Source: Rhynchopus sp. YZ270_cl-10 (Eukaryota; Euglenozoa; Diplonemea; Diplonemida; Diplonemidae). From it: 64,000 bases of DNA. Under the pieces are notes generated by a model. That model saw only the letters and a program-made list of their open reading frames with translations, made no database searches and was not told the origin of the DNA. A program made the translations under genes and the position numbers. This document shows, one piece after another, positions 28,245-39,226 of this stretch. Where the stretch lies: positions 62,001-126,000 of the forward strand of contig OZ037856.1 in the NCBI GenBank assembly GCA_964035575.1, given 5' to 3'. Position 1 is the stretch's first letter. Every line of letters begins with the position of its first letter.

Positions 28245-28327
28245 TTTTTGCTCTTTTCTTCCTGGAGAGAAAATGTAGGGGGAAAAAGGGGGAGGTAGTG
28301 AGAATTATCCTAGAATTCTCATAAAGT

Positions 28328-28398
28328 TGTGCGTAAAGTGTGTAACAAAGATTCTGTGACTACCTGGCAGTGAAGAGGAAAACCTCTTTGAGACCAAA
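28328..28398. repeat. H7 repeat, copy 1
   Basis: Plus strand: GTGCGTAAAGTGTGT .. GACTACCTGGCAGTG, AAGAGGAAAACCTCTTT, GAGACC. The hairpin AAGAGG/CCTCTT is perfect. A second copy is at 53297-53399. Confidence 0.7.
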
Positions 28399-28978
28399 AA
28401 AAGAAGACTTTTATTTTGTTTCTGATCGCGAAGGGGGGGAGGAGAGGAGGAGGATAAAGGGGGGGTTTTTTTTTGGGGGGGAAGCGAGAAAACATCTTGG
28501 GGGTGGGGTGGGGTGGGGGAGGAGGGACATAGACCCCTCCTGGATATGTACTGTGCATCTCTGCTAATGAACAAAAATGTGGATCTGGAACAACACATCT
28601 TCGACGCTAACCACCAAAAAAAGCGGGAAAAAACGAAACGAACGCAAAAATAATTTCTTTTTTATATACGATGGTCTTATAGCCACGCATGGTTTAGTCA
28701 TCTTCTTCCCAACTTTAAAAAAATAATGGGGCAACAAATGCAGCAGAACGAGCTGTCCTGTGTGTTCAAAACACATGACAAACCACTTCTGCGAACACGT
28801 TTTAATCGACGACAAAATATAACCCTGACAATACTTTGCATTAAAAAATATATCTCTGCTTAGGAACGGTGAACTGACCCTCCTTCTTCGATTGAATTTC
28901 CGTAACGTCTAGGCTCTTTGGGGGGAGGAAGCGAGAGAAAAAGGGAGAGAGCTAAAAAGAGCAGACAAAAAAAAAATG

Positions 28979-29019
28979 TCTGTAAGATGAACCCTCAGCC
29001 TCGCGTTGCTTAGCCACAT
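28979..29019 (-). repeat. hairpin repeat, H1 family
   Basis: Sense: AAAG, ATGTGGCTAAGC-AACGCGAG-GCTGAGG, TTCATCTTACAGAC, T-run. Confidence 0.75.
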
Positions 29020-29097
29020 CTTTATGTAAGTATTTCAACATATGCAATCACATTGATGGCATAGGAGCTTAGACACAGCTATATAAAGAAAAAAAGG

Positions 29098-29134
29098 TGA
29101 AGTTGATAGTGCAAACGCCTCTGGGACGCAGGCA
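29098..29134 (-). repeat. hairpin repeat, H3 family (consensus form)
   Basis: Sense: TTTCTATTTTTTTTTTCAG, then TGCCTGCGTCCCAGAGGCG, TTTGCACTATCAACTTCACC, then a T-run. AG immediately precedes the module. Confidence 0.85.
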
Positions 29135-30273
29135 CTGAAAAAAAAAATAGAAATCATTTTCGCGCACATCCTTAACCCTTAGCCAACCAAGGCATTTTTA
29201 GGTGTGTTTTTTTTTTGTTTTTGGGGGTCCAGGCTCTCCAAGAGGCAAAATGTGAAGGGCAACGACTTTTTGACCGATTCTGGTCGCAATTGAAAGATTT
29301 TGAGCAGAACTTTTGATTATTTATTTTTTGGATTTTTTTTGAAAAAAAAATATCAGTCCTATTCGTGGTCATTTACCCCCCCCCCCCCCTAAATTTACCC
29401 CCCCCCCCCCTTATTTTACCCCCTTTTTCAGAAAAAAACGGTTCAGGCCAAAATAACATGGTAATTTACCCCCCCCCCTTATAATACCCTGTTGTGGCTG
29501 GTACTTTACCCCCCTGGGGGGGTAAAGTACCAGCCACCAGGTAATTTTTGGGTAATTATCGCCGCAACACGCCAGGTGGTGTTTTGTCACGAGTGACCTA
29601 AACCCACGAGCGAAGCGAGGGGGTTCAGGGAACGAGTGGCAAAACACCACCTGGCGTGTAATTATGGGGTAATAGTTTCACTTAGTGCAGCGCATACCTG
29701 TTTTGTTTTATGGTTTGCTGGGAGGGGCTGATGTGTTCAGCGGGTCGTACATCCGGAGACTGTAGGACTCGTCTGATTTGAAGCTGGAGACAAGCTCGAA
29801 ATGAGGAAAGGGGTAAAGTGCAAATAATCTTTCACCCTGTTTTACATCACGTGTGCAGGTAGATGGGTGCAGGTGGGTACGTTTGTGCTGCGTGGGCGAT
29901 ACGTTTGGGACACCTCACGGAATCTGAGGCAACACCGTGATCCCTGACCAGTCATGGTTCAGGCACGGGCAGAAAGATGATGTGGATGATGTGGATCCAT
30001 GATGCATGACTGCTTGCGATGTCGCAAGGAAGTGAGGAATTTTTTTCAGATGACACATTTGTCATGAGAGCATGTGTCGTCACACTGTGTTGTGCAAAAT
30101 TTTACCCCACCGTGTATGAAAAAGTCCCCCCTTCCCACCCAAAAACATGACCTAACCCATAACATGGTAATTTACCCCCCCCCCCTTACCCCCTCATTTA
30201 CCCCCCCCCCCTTATTTTACCCCCTTATTTCCAAAATTTCCGGTTCACCGACCCAAAGGGGGGGGGGGGGGGG

Positions 30274-31849
30274 TAGGGGCCGCAGTCCCCTAAGGAAATT
30301 ATGTAACAATAATTCATTTTGCCACTTTTTGGCGTATAGTGGCCACAACCTGCAGAGAACCACCCCAGAATAGGTCAGAAACACCCTGTGAGGCAAAATT
30401 GGGTGAAAATTCGACTCTAGAATGTGAAAAAATGGGAAAAAATAGCAAAAAACTGGCTTTTTGGGGGTTTTGGCCATTTTGGCCAAAACCCCGATTTTTC
30501 ATGAAAAAACATGAAAAAAACACCAAATTCGATGTTTCAGAGAGTCATTTGAGACCTATTTTGCCCCAAAAACGTGCTTGGAGTCCATTCTCGCCTGTTT
30601 TTCACATTTTTACGCCTTTTCTTTGGTGAATTTGGCCAAAATTTGGTCAAAATGACCCCCTGTCCACCCCCTGTCGACCCCCTGTCCAAGGCCAGGATTT
30701 TTCCCCTGGCCATCACATAAAGTAGGGTATGGTGCAAATTTTGGTATGTACCCCCCCAAAAAATGGTCTGCGGACCCAACGGAACCGTTTTTTTACCCTT
30801 TGGAGGACTCAGAAGCACTAGAAATGGGGAAAATGAGTGAAAAATTGCCCTCCCCCCCAGAGAGGGGGGTAGGGGCGGTTTTTGGGCTAAAAAATGCCAA
30901 ATTAGGGCCGCCAGAGGCCTCTTGGGGTCACTCTCCTGTGGAAATCGTACTCCTAGGGGTCCTGTGGGCCTGATTTCGACGAGCTGCACCCTTTTGGGCC
31001 CCTCGAACCGATCTTGGTTTGAAATATTGAGTCGAATATGACCCCTGGACAGGGGGTAGACAGGGGTCATTTTGACCTCAAAACACCAAAAAGCGGCCAA
31101 AAAAAGTACCTAAAGTGTCCAAAACAGGTCGGAATGGACTCACGGGACATCCCTGGGGTAGTTTTGTGTCCAAGCAGCTGTCATGATGTCGAAATTTTAC
31201 AATTTTTTTTGAAAATTTGGTCAAAAATGGTCATTTGTCCCAAAATGGCCCAAATGGCCGATTTGTGCTTTATTTTCCATTTTTTTTGTGTTTCTGGTAA
31301 TCAGTCACCCAAAAAAAAGGACACATTTTTGCCATACCATACATATTTGTTCGGTTCCTCCCATTTTTTGTGCAATTTTTCGTGTTTTTTGCATTTTTTT
31401 TGCATTTTTTTTGACCAAAACTTAGTGAAACTTAGTAAAACTTAGTGAAACTTAGCAAAACTTAGTGAAACTTAGTGAAAATTTGCTGAAAATAACCCCA
31501 ACAAAACCATTTCTTGAGCGGAATACCCCCCTGTATGGGTAATTGTGGTTGAAAATAGGTGCCTAGAACATGTTCTGAGTGGTTTTGGGGGTGAAATTGC
31601 CCCAAATACCCCCACAAAGCAAAAAATGTGCCAAAATTGGCCATTTTGCCCCAAATGGCCAAAAGGGCTGAAAATCCTATTTTTTCACACTTTTTTCACT
31701 TTCTGAGGTGCCAAACCATGAAATTCTGGGTCACACTGCCCCGGAAACCTATTTTGGGTGTCAGACACACCCTGAGGTGCCCACTAGATGCCCAAAAAAT
31801 GACGAAATAATTATTGTTACATAATTTCCTTAGGGGACTGCGGCCCCTA
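30274..31849. mobile_element. element C, third level of nesting
   Basis: About 1.57 kb with perfect inverted repeats of about 40 bp beginning TAGGGGCCGCAGTCCCCTAA and continuing GGAAATTATGTAACAATAATT. TA at each end may be the duplication; the G-run target makes this uncertain. No transposase frame. Internally there is an inverted pair around GGTCAAAATGACCCC (30640-30690 and 31040-31085) and an array of AAACTTAGTG-like units (31420-31485). It is inserted into the G-run of element B. Confidence 0.88.
31420..31487. repeat. tandem repeat of a 10-11 bp unit
   Basis: About seven imperfect copies of AAACTTAGTG/AAACTTAGTA inside element C. Confidence 0.75.
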
Positions 31850-32854
31850 GGGGGGGGGGGGTAAATGACCACGAATAGGACTGATTTTGTAAAAATCCAA
31901 AATGCTTGGAAAAAAAACACCCAAAATTTCGAGAAAAATAGCTCCCGCAGTCCTCTGACGAAATATGTGTGCAAAACCGGAACTCGAAAACGGCGTTATT
32001 TGAAAGATCGAGAGCAAATGACATCAATAAAAAAAAAATCGGTCAGAAATATGGAGTAGAAGTTGTCGGAACAGCCTGAGAGAGGAACAAAAAATAGTGA
32101 AAAACAGTGAAAAACGGTCAAACCAGTCAAAAGCAGTCAAAACCAGTGAAAAACAGTGAAAAGGAGGTGAAAGTCCTGTTGGTGTGAGGGTGGCTGTGCT
32201 ACGAATGGGAGGTCGTGCGACCCCGCAATTGCTTTATTTTTGCTCATATGTGACAAATAACATATTTTTGACATTTTTTGGGGTCTTGGTTGGGCCTTGG
32301 GCACCAACCCCAAAACCAGAAGATAGCATCAACTTTCAGTGTTTGGGGGGAGACAATCCCTGACGCTGCCTACCAAATATGTGGTTGTTTTTTTCTCCCG
32401 AAAACATGTTTTTTGGAACGTTTCGTGACAAATCTTTTCAACATAAAAAAAATCGATCAAAAAGTCCAAAAAAAAATTTGTTTACTGGTGTTCTTCATAA
32501 AACCCCCAAAAAAAACAACCCCTGTACGGGTTGCTGGTTGGCTAAGGGTTAAAATTTATGGAAACACGAAAAAGTAGTGTGACTTTCTAATTTTTTCAAA
32601 AAAAGTCGAACCGACTCGACCGGACTACAATCTACATGGTTATTCTTAAAAAACCACCTAAATAAGCCCAAAATGAAGGACGGTCAAATGGAAGTAGTAT
32701 TCCTTTTCTCTCTCTCTCTCTTCAAAAACAACGACTACAGGAGGGAATGAGGAGGGGGTGGGGGGGTATAATGTATACACAAAACACTCAAAATATCCGC
32801 AAAGGTGGAGGGGGAAGAGCAGGGAAGGGGAACAAAAGAAAAGAAAGAGAGAAA

Positions 32855-32982
32855 ACTTGTCAGATGCATGTGCCTCTCGTGCAACACACATCAAAAAAAA
32901 AAAGTTGACTTGAAATACAAAGCCCTCTCGTGAACAGTGTACCTTTTGGGTACCATAACCGGCTGTACCGGGTGGACCAAAA
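32855..32982 (-). repeat. H5 followed by H2 hairpin repeats
   Basis: Sense: GGTCCACCCGGTACAGCCGG, GGTACC CAAAA GGTAC, CTGTTC ACGAGAG GGC, TTTGTATTTCAAGTCAAC, a T-run, then GATGTGTGTTGC-ACGAGAG-GCACATGCATC, TGACAAG, TTTTCTCTC. Two modules share one pyrimidine tract. Confidence 0.75.
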
Positions 32983-33368
32983 AAAATGAAGAAATGAACA
33001 AAGGGCATAAAAACGGCTCATAAAAAGGAGGGGGGGTCTGAATGGGTTTTTATGAAGTTTTTGTTATTTTCTTTTTTGCTTTTTTTTTGTGCTCTTATTT
33101 TTGGGGGGGGGGGGTTGTAAAAGGAGGGGGGAAATGATTGTTGAAAATCAAAAAAAGGGGGAGTCCTTTTCTACCAAATGCATAGCGCATATTTTCGGGA
33201 AGAAAAAAAAACGATTGAGAGATTGGAGAGTAAAATGGGAGATAAAATGGTTTTTTTTTGCTTGTGTACATTGTGTATTTCTTTTTTTTTTCTTCTATTT
33301 TTGCATCATAAAAGGGAAACTAAATAATGAGGGTGATAAGGGGAAGTTGGGGGAGGGAGAAAAAAAAA

Positions 33369-33411
33369 CTTGAGAGATAAAAGAAGCTCTTCTCGCTGTG
33401 TGCATCCATCA
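33369..33411 (-). repeat. diverged H2 hairpin repeat
   Basis: Sense: GATGGATGCACACAGCGAGAAGAGC .. CTCTCAAG then a T-run. Confidence 0.5.
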
Positions 33412-33522
33412 AAGAGTAGATGAACGGCGGGAAGAAGGGAAATAAAAGGCATGTAACTAATTTTCATATACTTTCCAAAGGGAAAGTACACAAGGCATGT
33501 AGGGAAAAAAAAAATGAAATGA

Positions 33523-33564
33523 ACGAAGATAAGATGTGCCCTCTCGTGCACATTCACACACAAA
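33523..33564 (-). repeat. hairpin repeat, H2 family
   Basis: Sense: TTTTATATTTTTTTAG, TTTGTGTGTGAA, TGTGC-ACGAGAG-GGCACATC, TTATCTTCG. Confidence 0.75.
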
Positions 33565-33938
33565 CTAAAAAAATATAAAACGCACGGGCAAGCACACTCA
33601 GAAAATGAAAAGTCTACGAAGGGTAAATAAAAAAAACACATTTTATTTCCTTGGTTTTTTTGTTTAATTTTTATGCTGCATGTTGTAACAAATGTTGGGG
33701 GGTGGGAATTCCTGGGGAGGAAGGCAAGACAAGAGGGGGGCATATGGGGGACACTACTTTGCGCGAAAAAAATCGCCATGCTTTCTAAGGGCAAAAAAAA
33801 TGCAAATGATAGACACACACAATACACACAAAAGAGAGCCTTCATTATACTGATATTCTTTCTTTTTTGCACAAAAAAAAATCAACTGCGACGTTTCGCA
33901 AAGGAGCCAAGGCTCATGAATACCAAATGAAGGTTGAA

Positions 33939-33978
33939 ACGAAGATGAACATGCCTCACGCTGCATACATCCACATCT
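33939..33978 (-). repeat. hairpin repeat, H2 family
   Basis: Sense: TTATTATTATTATGAG, ATGTGGATGTATGC-AGCGTGAG-GCATGTTCATC, TTCG. The stem ATGC/GCAT differs from other copies but still pairs. Confidence 0.7.
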
Positions 33979-34128
33979 CATAATAATAATAAAAGTGCCA
34001 CGTGTCGTTCCCTCACCCCCTCTTCTTGTAGTTGTTTTGATGCGTTTCCAACGCATCAACGCTTCCACACCGGGTGAATGAACGACGTGACACTTTCCGC
34101 TCACAAAGTGTGCGTAAAAAAAAAAAGG

Positions 34129-34164
34129 GTGAAGCTGACTAGTGCAGCCTCTATGACGTAGGCA
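34129..34164 (-). repeat. hairpin repeat, H3 family
   Basis: Sense: TTTTTCTTTTGTGAAGTGTCAG, TGCCTACGTCATAGAGGC, TGCACTAGTCAGCTTCACCC, T-run. Confidence 0.7.
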
Positions 34165-35273
34165 CTGACACTTCACAAAAGAAAAACTCACTAAAATGCA
34201 ACTCTCCCATCCTTTAAGTTACATCATAACAGAGTGACTGTATGGCGACCACACACCCTTGAAATTGGTGCGGTACATCGGCCCTCAAACAGTGTCAATC
34301 AAGACAAGAATTTTTTGAACTTTTTAAAAAAATGTGGGGGAAGGCCACTCGATACGTTTTTCACTACTACACACCTCAAAAAAAGACATGGTTTCTGTGT
34401 CATAGTACATTCCCAAAAACAAAAGGCTCACAAAAAAGCGCAATTTGAGCGACAAATAAAATGTACGGAAAAACGTTGGTCCTAACCCCCTAAAGAAATT
34501 GTGTAAAAAAAAAAAAATGTTGAAAAAATGCCCGATTTGGGGGGAAAGGCAAAAAAAAGTACTTTTACTTTGCAACCACAATCGCTACAAAATTATCATT
34601 ATAATTTGCTGTGTCCAAAAAAACGACACCAGTTTTTTGTACTGATTGATACGGGGACGGGGTATAGTGTTATTGGCTCATAGCAACCCTTTTTTGCCAA
34701 CATAATAATGACCGTACAACGGTCTGTGGTTGGAAAAGCGGGGGTTGTGCGCATCGCTAAATGCTCGCTGCTCTTTGTTTTCTTTTTGTGGGTCTCTCAC
34801 TTCAGTAAAATGCAACCTGAGAAAACCCCCTCACCAAAATCCTTCATCGGGTTATGTATTTGTTCGGTGAACCGATCGAAACAAAAGAACGATCACACAA
34901 ACCTACGAAGGAAAAACGGCACGGTCGGTCCTCTCTCTCAACTCTTTTTTTCATTTTTTTTTTTTCATTTTCTTGAGACAAAACCCACACAATAAAAAGA
35001 CAACGTCTTTGGGAAAACGATCCCAGGCATTTGATGAATCATTCAAATAAGTATCACAATATTCCCCTGAAATGGGGGAGCTATTGAGACGCCACGCTGG
35101 ATGTAGGCACATAACGCCTAATACCGCCATCAACAAGGGGTGGGGTGGGGTGGGTGGGGGGGGAGAAGAACACCTCACCTTACCTCATCTTACCCAAAAA
35201 GAGAGGGGAAAAAAAAAAACAAAACGAAACAAAGCTTGGGTAATAAAATGGCCTTTTTTTTTGTTTGATAAAT

Positions 35274-35397
35274 TTGAATAGTGTAGTTGCCATCTGTGCA
35301 AACTCCACTATTCTGTTTGAGTTATTTTTTTTTTGATAAATTGTTGGAGTAGTGTAGTTGCCTCAGTTGTGTTGCCACAGTTGTGCAATCTCCGCTG
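35274..35397 (-). repeat. two diverged H4 hairpin repeats
   Basis: Plus strand carries AATAGTGTAGTTGCC .. CTCCACTATT and GGAGTAGTGTAGTTGCC .. CTCCGCTG. TAGTGTAG and TCCACTA arms pair, as in the copies at 38008 and 56734. Confidence 0.6.
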
Positions 35398-36173
35398 TTT
35401 TTTTTTTTTTATCGTAGAGTCACCACTCTTTGGGTGATCTTCACAGATACTCGGGTTGGATGACCTTTTTTTCCTCCCTTTTTTTCATCATTTATCGTTG
35501 TGCTATGTGGGGGTGAAAAAAAATATATCAAAAAAGCGGGGGGGTGGAAACAGAGAAGAAGATGGAGCCGTTCGTGTCCTCATTAACCCAGACACCTCTC
35601 GAAAATGGGATGGCTTGAGCCGCGAGAAGGATTGTCAGGGGAAGAGGGAAAAAAGAACAAAAAAGCTGCATTTCTTTCAAATTTCACTTTTGATCTCCCG
35701 CCATTGAAAAAAAAGAACCTGAAGTGCGTATCCCCGCTTTTCACCGCAGCCAGCGAGATGCAGGGACCTCACCTCATGCACAACACAACGGTCGAATATT
35801 TTCTCTAAAAAAAGGGGGGGGGGGAGAACTAAAGGAAAGGGACGTGACAGTCAATAATAATAAAATTTTGATCCTCTTCTGGACCTCTCTAACGAATCAG
35901 TTGTAGTTTTAGATACGAAAATTTGACGCTTTTTTTTTTGTTTTGCTTATTCTCTATGATAACGATATTCGAAAATGAGATTAAAAAAAAAAAAATGGAT
36001 AAGTGTCTGTACTCAAAATAAGTTTTAAAAAAAAAAACACACGAGAAAAAAAAAATACGGTATTGAATTGTAAAAATCACCCGCGTTTATTTGTAGTGTT
36101 GTTTTCTCCTTCTGTATATTGAAGGGGAAACCACGATGTATTCTCTCACAAATGGTGTTCCCGAAAGGGCCCA

Positions 36174-36268
36174 TATTGACATGTCCTTGACACAAGGTTT
36201 ACAGGGGAAAATGACACACCCCCCCTATATTGACATGTCCTTGACATGTCGTTGACATGTCCCCGACA
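36174..36268. repeat. repeated TTGACATGTC units
   Basis: Five near copies of TTGACATGTCC, two in tandem every 11 bp at 36224-36262. The unit contains the palindrome GACATGTC. Confidence 0.65.
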
Positions 36269-37054
36269 GCAGATCGGTAACACCAACAAAGAAAAAAAAA
36301 TATATAAAAAACGCTCTGAATGGCATTTTAACCAACAGAGATTTCAAAAGAGAAAGAGTTAGTAAATGTATCATATGACTAAGTTGTATAATACGTACAG
36401 TAATCAAATAAAAAAACGTTGGAAGAAATAAAATAAAACAAAAGGGCTTTAAATACGCCCTTCATCGGAGCAGACAATATAGGAGAGAGAGAGGGTGAAA
36501 TACAGTCCAATATTTGGCATCCAAAAAAAGATGCCAAAATTAAAAAAAAACTTGAATTTTGCCAAATGTATGTTGACGTCAAGCTTTTAGATGAACCTGT
36601 AGAGAAAGAGAGAGATTATAAGAGGGAAAAAAGAAAAACACCTCATGATTTACTTTGGTTCCCGCATTATTTCATCCAAATGGCAAAATAAAAGAGAACT
36701 AAAGAAAAAAAGCTGGCATTTTTCTTTTTCAGAGAGGGACACATAAGAGGAAGAAGACGCAATAAATAAATCACATAAAAATTAAAACCGGGGTTTAAAA
36801 AAAAAATAGGAAAAACAAAAACAAAAAAATGAAAAAAATACATAGAATACCTGTTCCTGGAAAAAAGACATAATTTGTCGAGATCCAGAATATGTTAGCT
36901 ATTTTTATCATATAGGTATTTGTTTCATTTTTTTTTTAATGATGGGTAGTCTGGGGTAGGGGGTGGGAGGGAAGGGGAGGGTTGAATATTTAAGGTCAAG
37001 TCTAATAATTCCAAGAGGGGTTTGGATGGGAAGAAATCAAATAAAAAAGAAAAA

Positions 37055-37102
37055 ACTTGAAGAGTAATGAAATATGCCCTCTTCGCACACATACAATACA
37101 CC
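37055..37102 (-). repeat. hairpin repeat, H2 family
   Basis: Sense: CTTTTCAAAG, then TATGTGTGCGAAGAGGGCATA, TTCATTACTCTTCAAG, TTTTTTC. Confidence 0.65.
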
Positions 37103-37200
37103 TTTGAAAAGAAACCACTCTAAACATGAAAACGGGAGTCGCTGCTGCGAGCGCGACACATTTCTTTACGTTTTCCTGAAAGATTTTTTTTTTTTTAATT

Positions 37201-37235
37201 TTGTAAGATGAACCTAAGCCTCTAGCTTACTCCAC
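37201..37235 (-). repeat. hairpin repeat, H1 family
   Basis: Sense: ACGTTTTGCAAG, GTGGAGTAAGC-TAGAG-GCTTAGG, TTCATCTTACAAAAT. Confidence 0.75.
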
Positions 37236-37390
37236 CTTGCAAAACGTGATAGAAGAATAACAATTGTGGTACCACAGAAAGTACCATTTTGCACACAAGA
37301 GAAAAAAAAACTGCATCATAGTTCCCTTAGCCACATAGTTATCTGTAGAGAGAAGAGAAACTAGGAAGTTATTTTTTTTTTTTTGAAAAA

Positions 37391-37430
37391 ACTTGGTTGT
37401 ATTAGTGTAGACACCCGAGGACGCGATACA
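37391..37430 (-). repeat. hairpin repeat, H4 family
   Basis: Sense: TAAGTTGCACAG, TGTATCGCGTCCTCGGGTGTC, TACACTAATACAACCAAG, TTTTTTC. Confidence 0.7.
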
Positions 37431-37667
37431 CTGTGCAACTTATTTATTTTATTTTATTTTGCAAACACACCACGCTCAGATGCAAGAACAAAGGCTCACC
37501 ACTCCCCTTTTCAACCTGTTCTCGGCTGGTACACACTCAAGAGATTTTCAGTTGGGGAAAAAGAAACCCAAAGGGTTTTTTTTAAAGCCACGAAAGTTAT
37601 TTCTTTCTTTTTCTGTTTGCTAGCTAGATGCTTGTTATTTTTTGTATATTTTTTGTATATTTGAAAA

Positions 37668-37692
37668 ACTTGGTTGTATTAGTGTACACCTT
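37668..37692 (-). repeat. truncated H4 hairpin repeat
   Basis: Sense end GTGTACACTAATACAACCAAG then TTTTTC; the 5' part is missing. Confidence 0.6.
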
Positions 37693-37850
37693 GTCTATTT
37701 TTTTTTTTTCTTCGTTCTCGGTCTGAAGATCTCTCTTCTTTCCAAAGCGTTGGGGGGTTTGATCCCTCCCTTCGCTTTTTTGATGAAAGACACATTCATT
37801 TTTGTTTTTGTTTTGTTTTTTTTTGAACTTTATATTTTTTTGAGAAAAGT

Positions 37851-37890
37851 TTTTGTCAGCTGACCTAAGCCTCGCGTGCTTAAGTCACCC
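37851..37890 (-). repeat. hairpin repeat, H1 family
   Basis: Sense: TTTTTCTTCTCCAAAAG, GGTGACTTAAGC-ACGCGAG-GCTTAGG, TCAGCTGACAAAAAC, TTTTCTC. Confidence 0.8.
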
Positions 37891-38007
37891 TTTTGGAGAA
37901 GAAAAACACAACGTAACATAGAGGGAGCATTCCACACTCGAATTTTTCACAACATTTCTCCCCCTCCACATTCTGTGCGTTTTTTGTTTTGTTTTTGTTT
38001 TTTGAAA

Positions 38008-38047
38008 ACTTGGTTGTATTAGTGTAGCCACCCTAGAGTGTGCTCCA
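38008..38047 (-). repeat. hairpin repeat, H4 family (consensus form)
   Basis: Sense: ACAACTAG, TGGAGCACACTCTAGGGTGGC, TACACTAATACAACCAAG, TTTTC. Confidence 0.75.
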
Positions 38048-38068
38048 CTAGTTGTTTTTTTTTTTAAT

Positions 38069-38111
38069 CTCAGTGTGCAAACATCTCACTGTTCATCGGC
38101 GGACGCAGGTA
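38069..38111 (-). repeat. hairpin repeat, H3 family
   Basis: Sense: TTTCTTCTTTTTTTTCAG, TACCTGCGTCCGCCG, ATGAACAGTGAGATG, TTTGCACACTGAG. It lies between an H1 (upstream) and an H4 (downstream). Confidence 0.75.
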
Positions 38112-38147
38112 CTGAAAAAAAAGAAGAAAAAAAAAAACACTAAAAAG

Positions 38148-38186
38148 TTTGGTAAGATGGACCTAAGCCTCACATATCTTGGTCTC
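38148..38186 (-). repeat. hairpin repeat, H1 family
   Basis: Sense: TTTTTTTCTTCCCAAG, GAGACCAAGATATGTGAGGCTT, AGGTCCATCTTACCAAAC, TTTTTAG. Confidence 0.7.
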
Positions 38187-39036
38187 CTTGGGAAGAAAAA
38201 AACAAAAACGGCAATGCACAATTCCTAATATTATAAATTAGATACCGTTATACACATAAATCGCGGCAAATATGCCGGAAACAACAAAAGAAAACACAAA
38301 AGTATATTACGCAAATTTTGTTAGCGCTTTTGTTTTCAACCTGCAAAAATCCGATTCAGGATTGATGCAGATTTATATAATAGAGCCAAATTGAGTTGTC
38401 AAACAGTCAACGCAACAGCAACAGTATGAAAACGAAAGAAGAAATGGAAAAACTGAAAAACTAAAAAACCTAAACTTCTTTGGGGGAGTATTAAGTTCTG
38501 ACCATATTTTGAACCCCATTGGGGGGGTCGGGTAAATGGTCATCAAGTAAGTATATCCCAAAAAAAAAAATCGTTTTCTTATAATGAAAACAGAGGACTT
38601 TTGGTTGTTAAATCGTAACAACAACAAAAATAACAAAAATCAATTTTATTTACTTTCCATTCAAAGAAGAGAAAGAACAACAACAAAAAATGGTGCATTA
38701 TAAGAAAAAACCATACCCCACCCCCAACAGACACAAACGAAAGAACACAAAACCCCCTTTTTTTTTTGGGAAGGAAAAACTCCTGGTCACATCAGGAGCC
38801 TTTCGGGCGGACCACCTTCCAATGAAAGGGAAACATATGGGGGGCGGGGTATCATGGGCTGTTCTTTGTATGCAAAAAAAGCTTTTTTTTTTTTCTGATG
38901 TTTTTGTTGAGAGTATACCACAATATCAGTAAAATAATGGAGTTTTTAAAAAAAGAAAAAAAAAAGATGTTTGTATTGTCTCGCTGTGCAGAGAGAACGC
39001 AATACGATAGTCAAAGGTTAGAAAAAAGATACAAAA

Positions 39037-39104
39037 AAAGGCCTCTCATGACAGTGTATCTTGGTACATGACCCGGTGCACTGTGGGTAGACCCTAACCA
39101 TGCA
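39037..39104 (-). repeat. hairpin repeat, H5 family
   Basis: Sense: GGGTCTACCCACAGTGCACC, GGGTCATGTACC AA GATACACTG, TCATGAGAGGCC, T-run. Confidence 0.65.
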
Positions 39105-39193
39105 AAAAAAAAAGGAGTTACGAACATCTCTGGAAGGGAGAAAAAAAACGAAAAAAAATTTATGAAGATGAACAAAAAAAAGAAAATAATGAA

Positions 39194-39226
39194 AAGGAGT
39201 GCAACCTCTCGGATACACATTCAAAT
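39194..39226 (-). repeat. diverged H2 hairpin repeat
   Basis: Sense: GGTTATTTG, AATGTGTATCCGAGAGGTTGC, ACTCC. Confidence 0.5.

Larger units (their letters stand above)
28245..29171. other. spacer with three hairpin repeats
   Basis: Holds H7 (28328-28398), H1 (28979-29019) and H3 (29098-29134) modules and the JMJD4 acceptor. No gene is supported. Confidence 0.65.
29352..31885 (-). mobile_element. element B, copy 2, split by element C
   Basis: Same ends as 4850-5791 but opposite orientation. 29352-30273 matches copy 1 almost base for base apart from lengths of G/C-runs, so the two copies are recent. Near its right terminal repeat it is interrupted by element C. It lies inside element A. Confidence 0.88.
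29176..32548. mobile_element. element A: piggyBac-like non-autonomous element, host of elements B and C
   Basis: Terminal inverted repeats CCCTTAGCCAACCA (29176 on; reverse complement ending 32548), flanked on both sides by TTAA (29172-29175 and 32549-32552). TTAA duplication plus a CCC start is the piggyBac signature. Subterminal T-run followed by GGGGGT is also mirrored. Its own sequence (29176-29351 and 31886-32548) has no transposase; it includes degenerate 10-bp tandem repeats CAGTGAAAAA/CAGTCAAAA at 32090-32165. Element B sits inside it. Confidence 0.85.

Noticed and set aside
37055-38186. A CRISPR array (regularly repeated hairpins)
   Set aside because: Repeats belong to different families, spacing is irregular, spacers are simple sequence, and the genome is eukaryotic.
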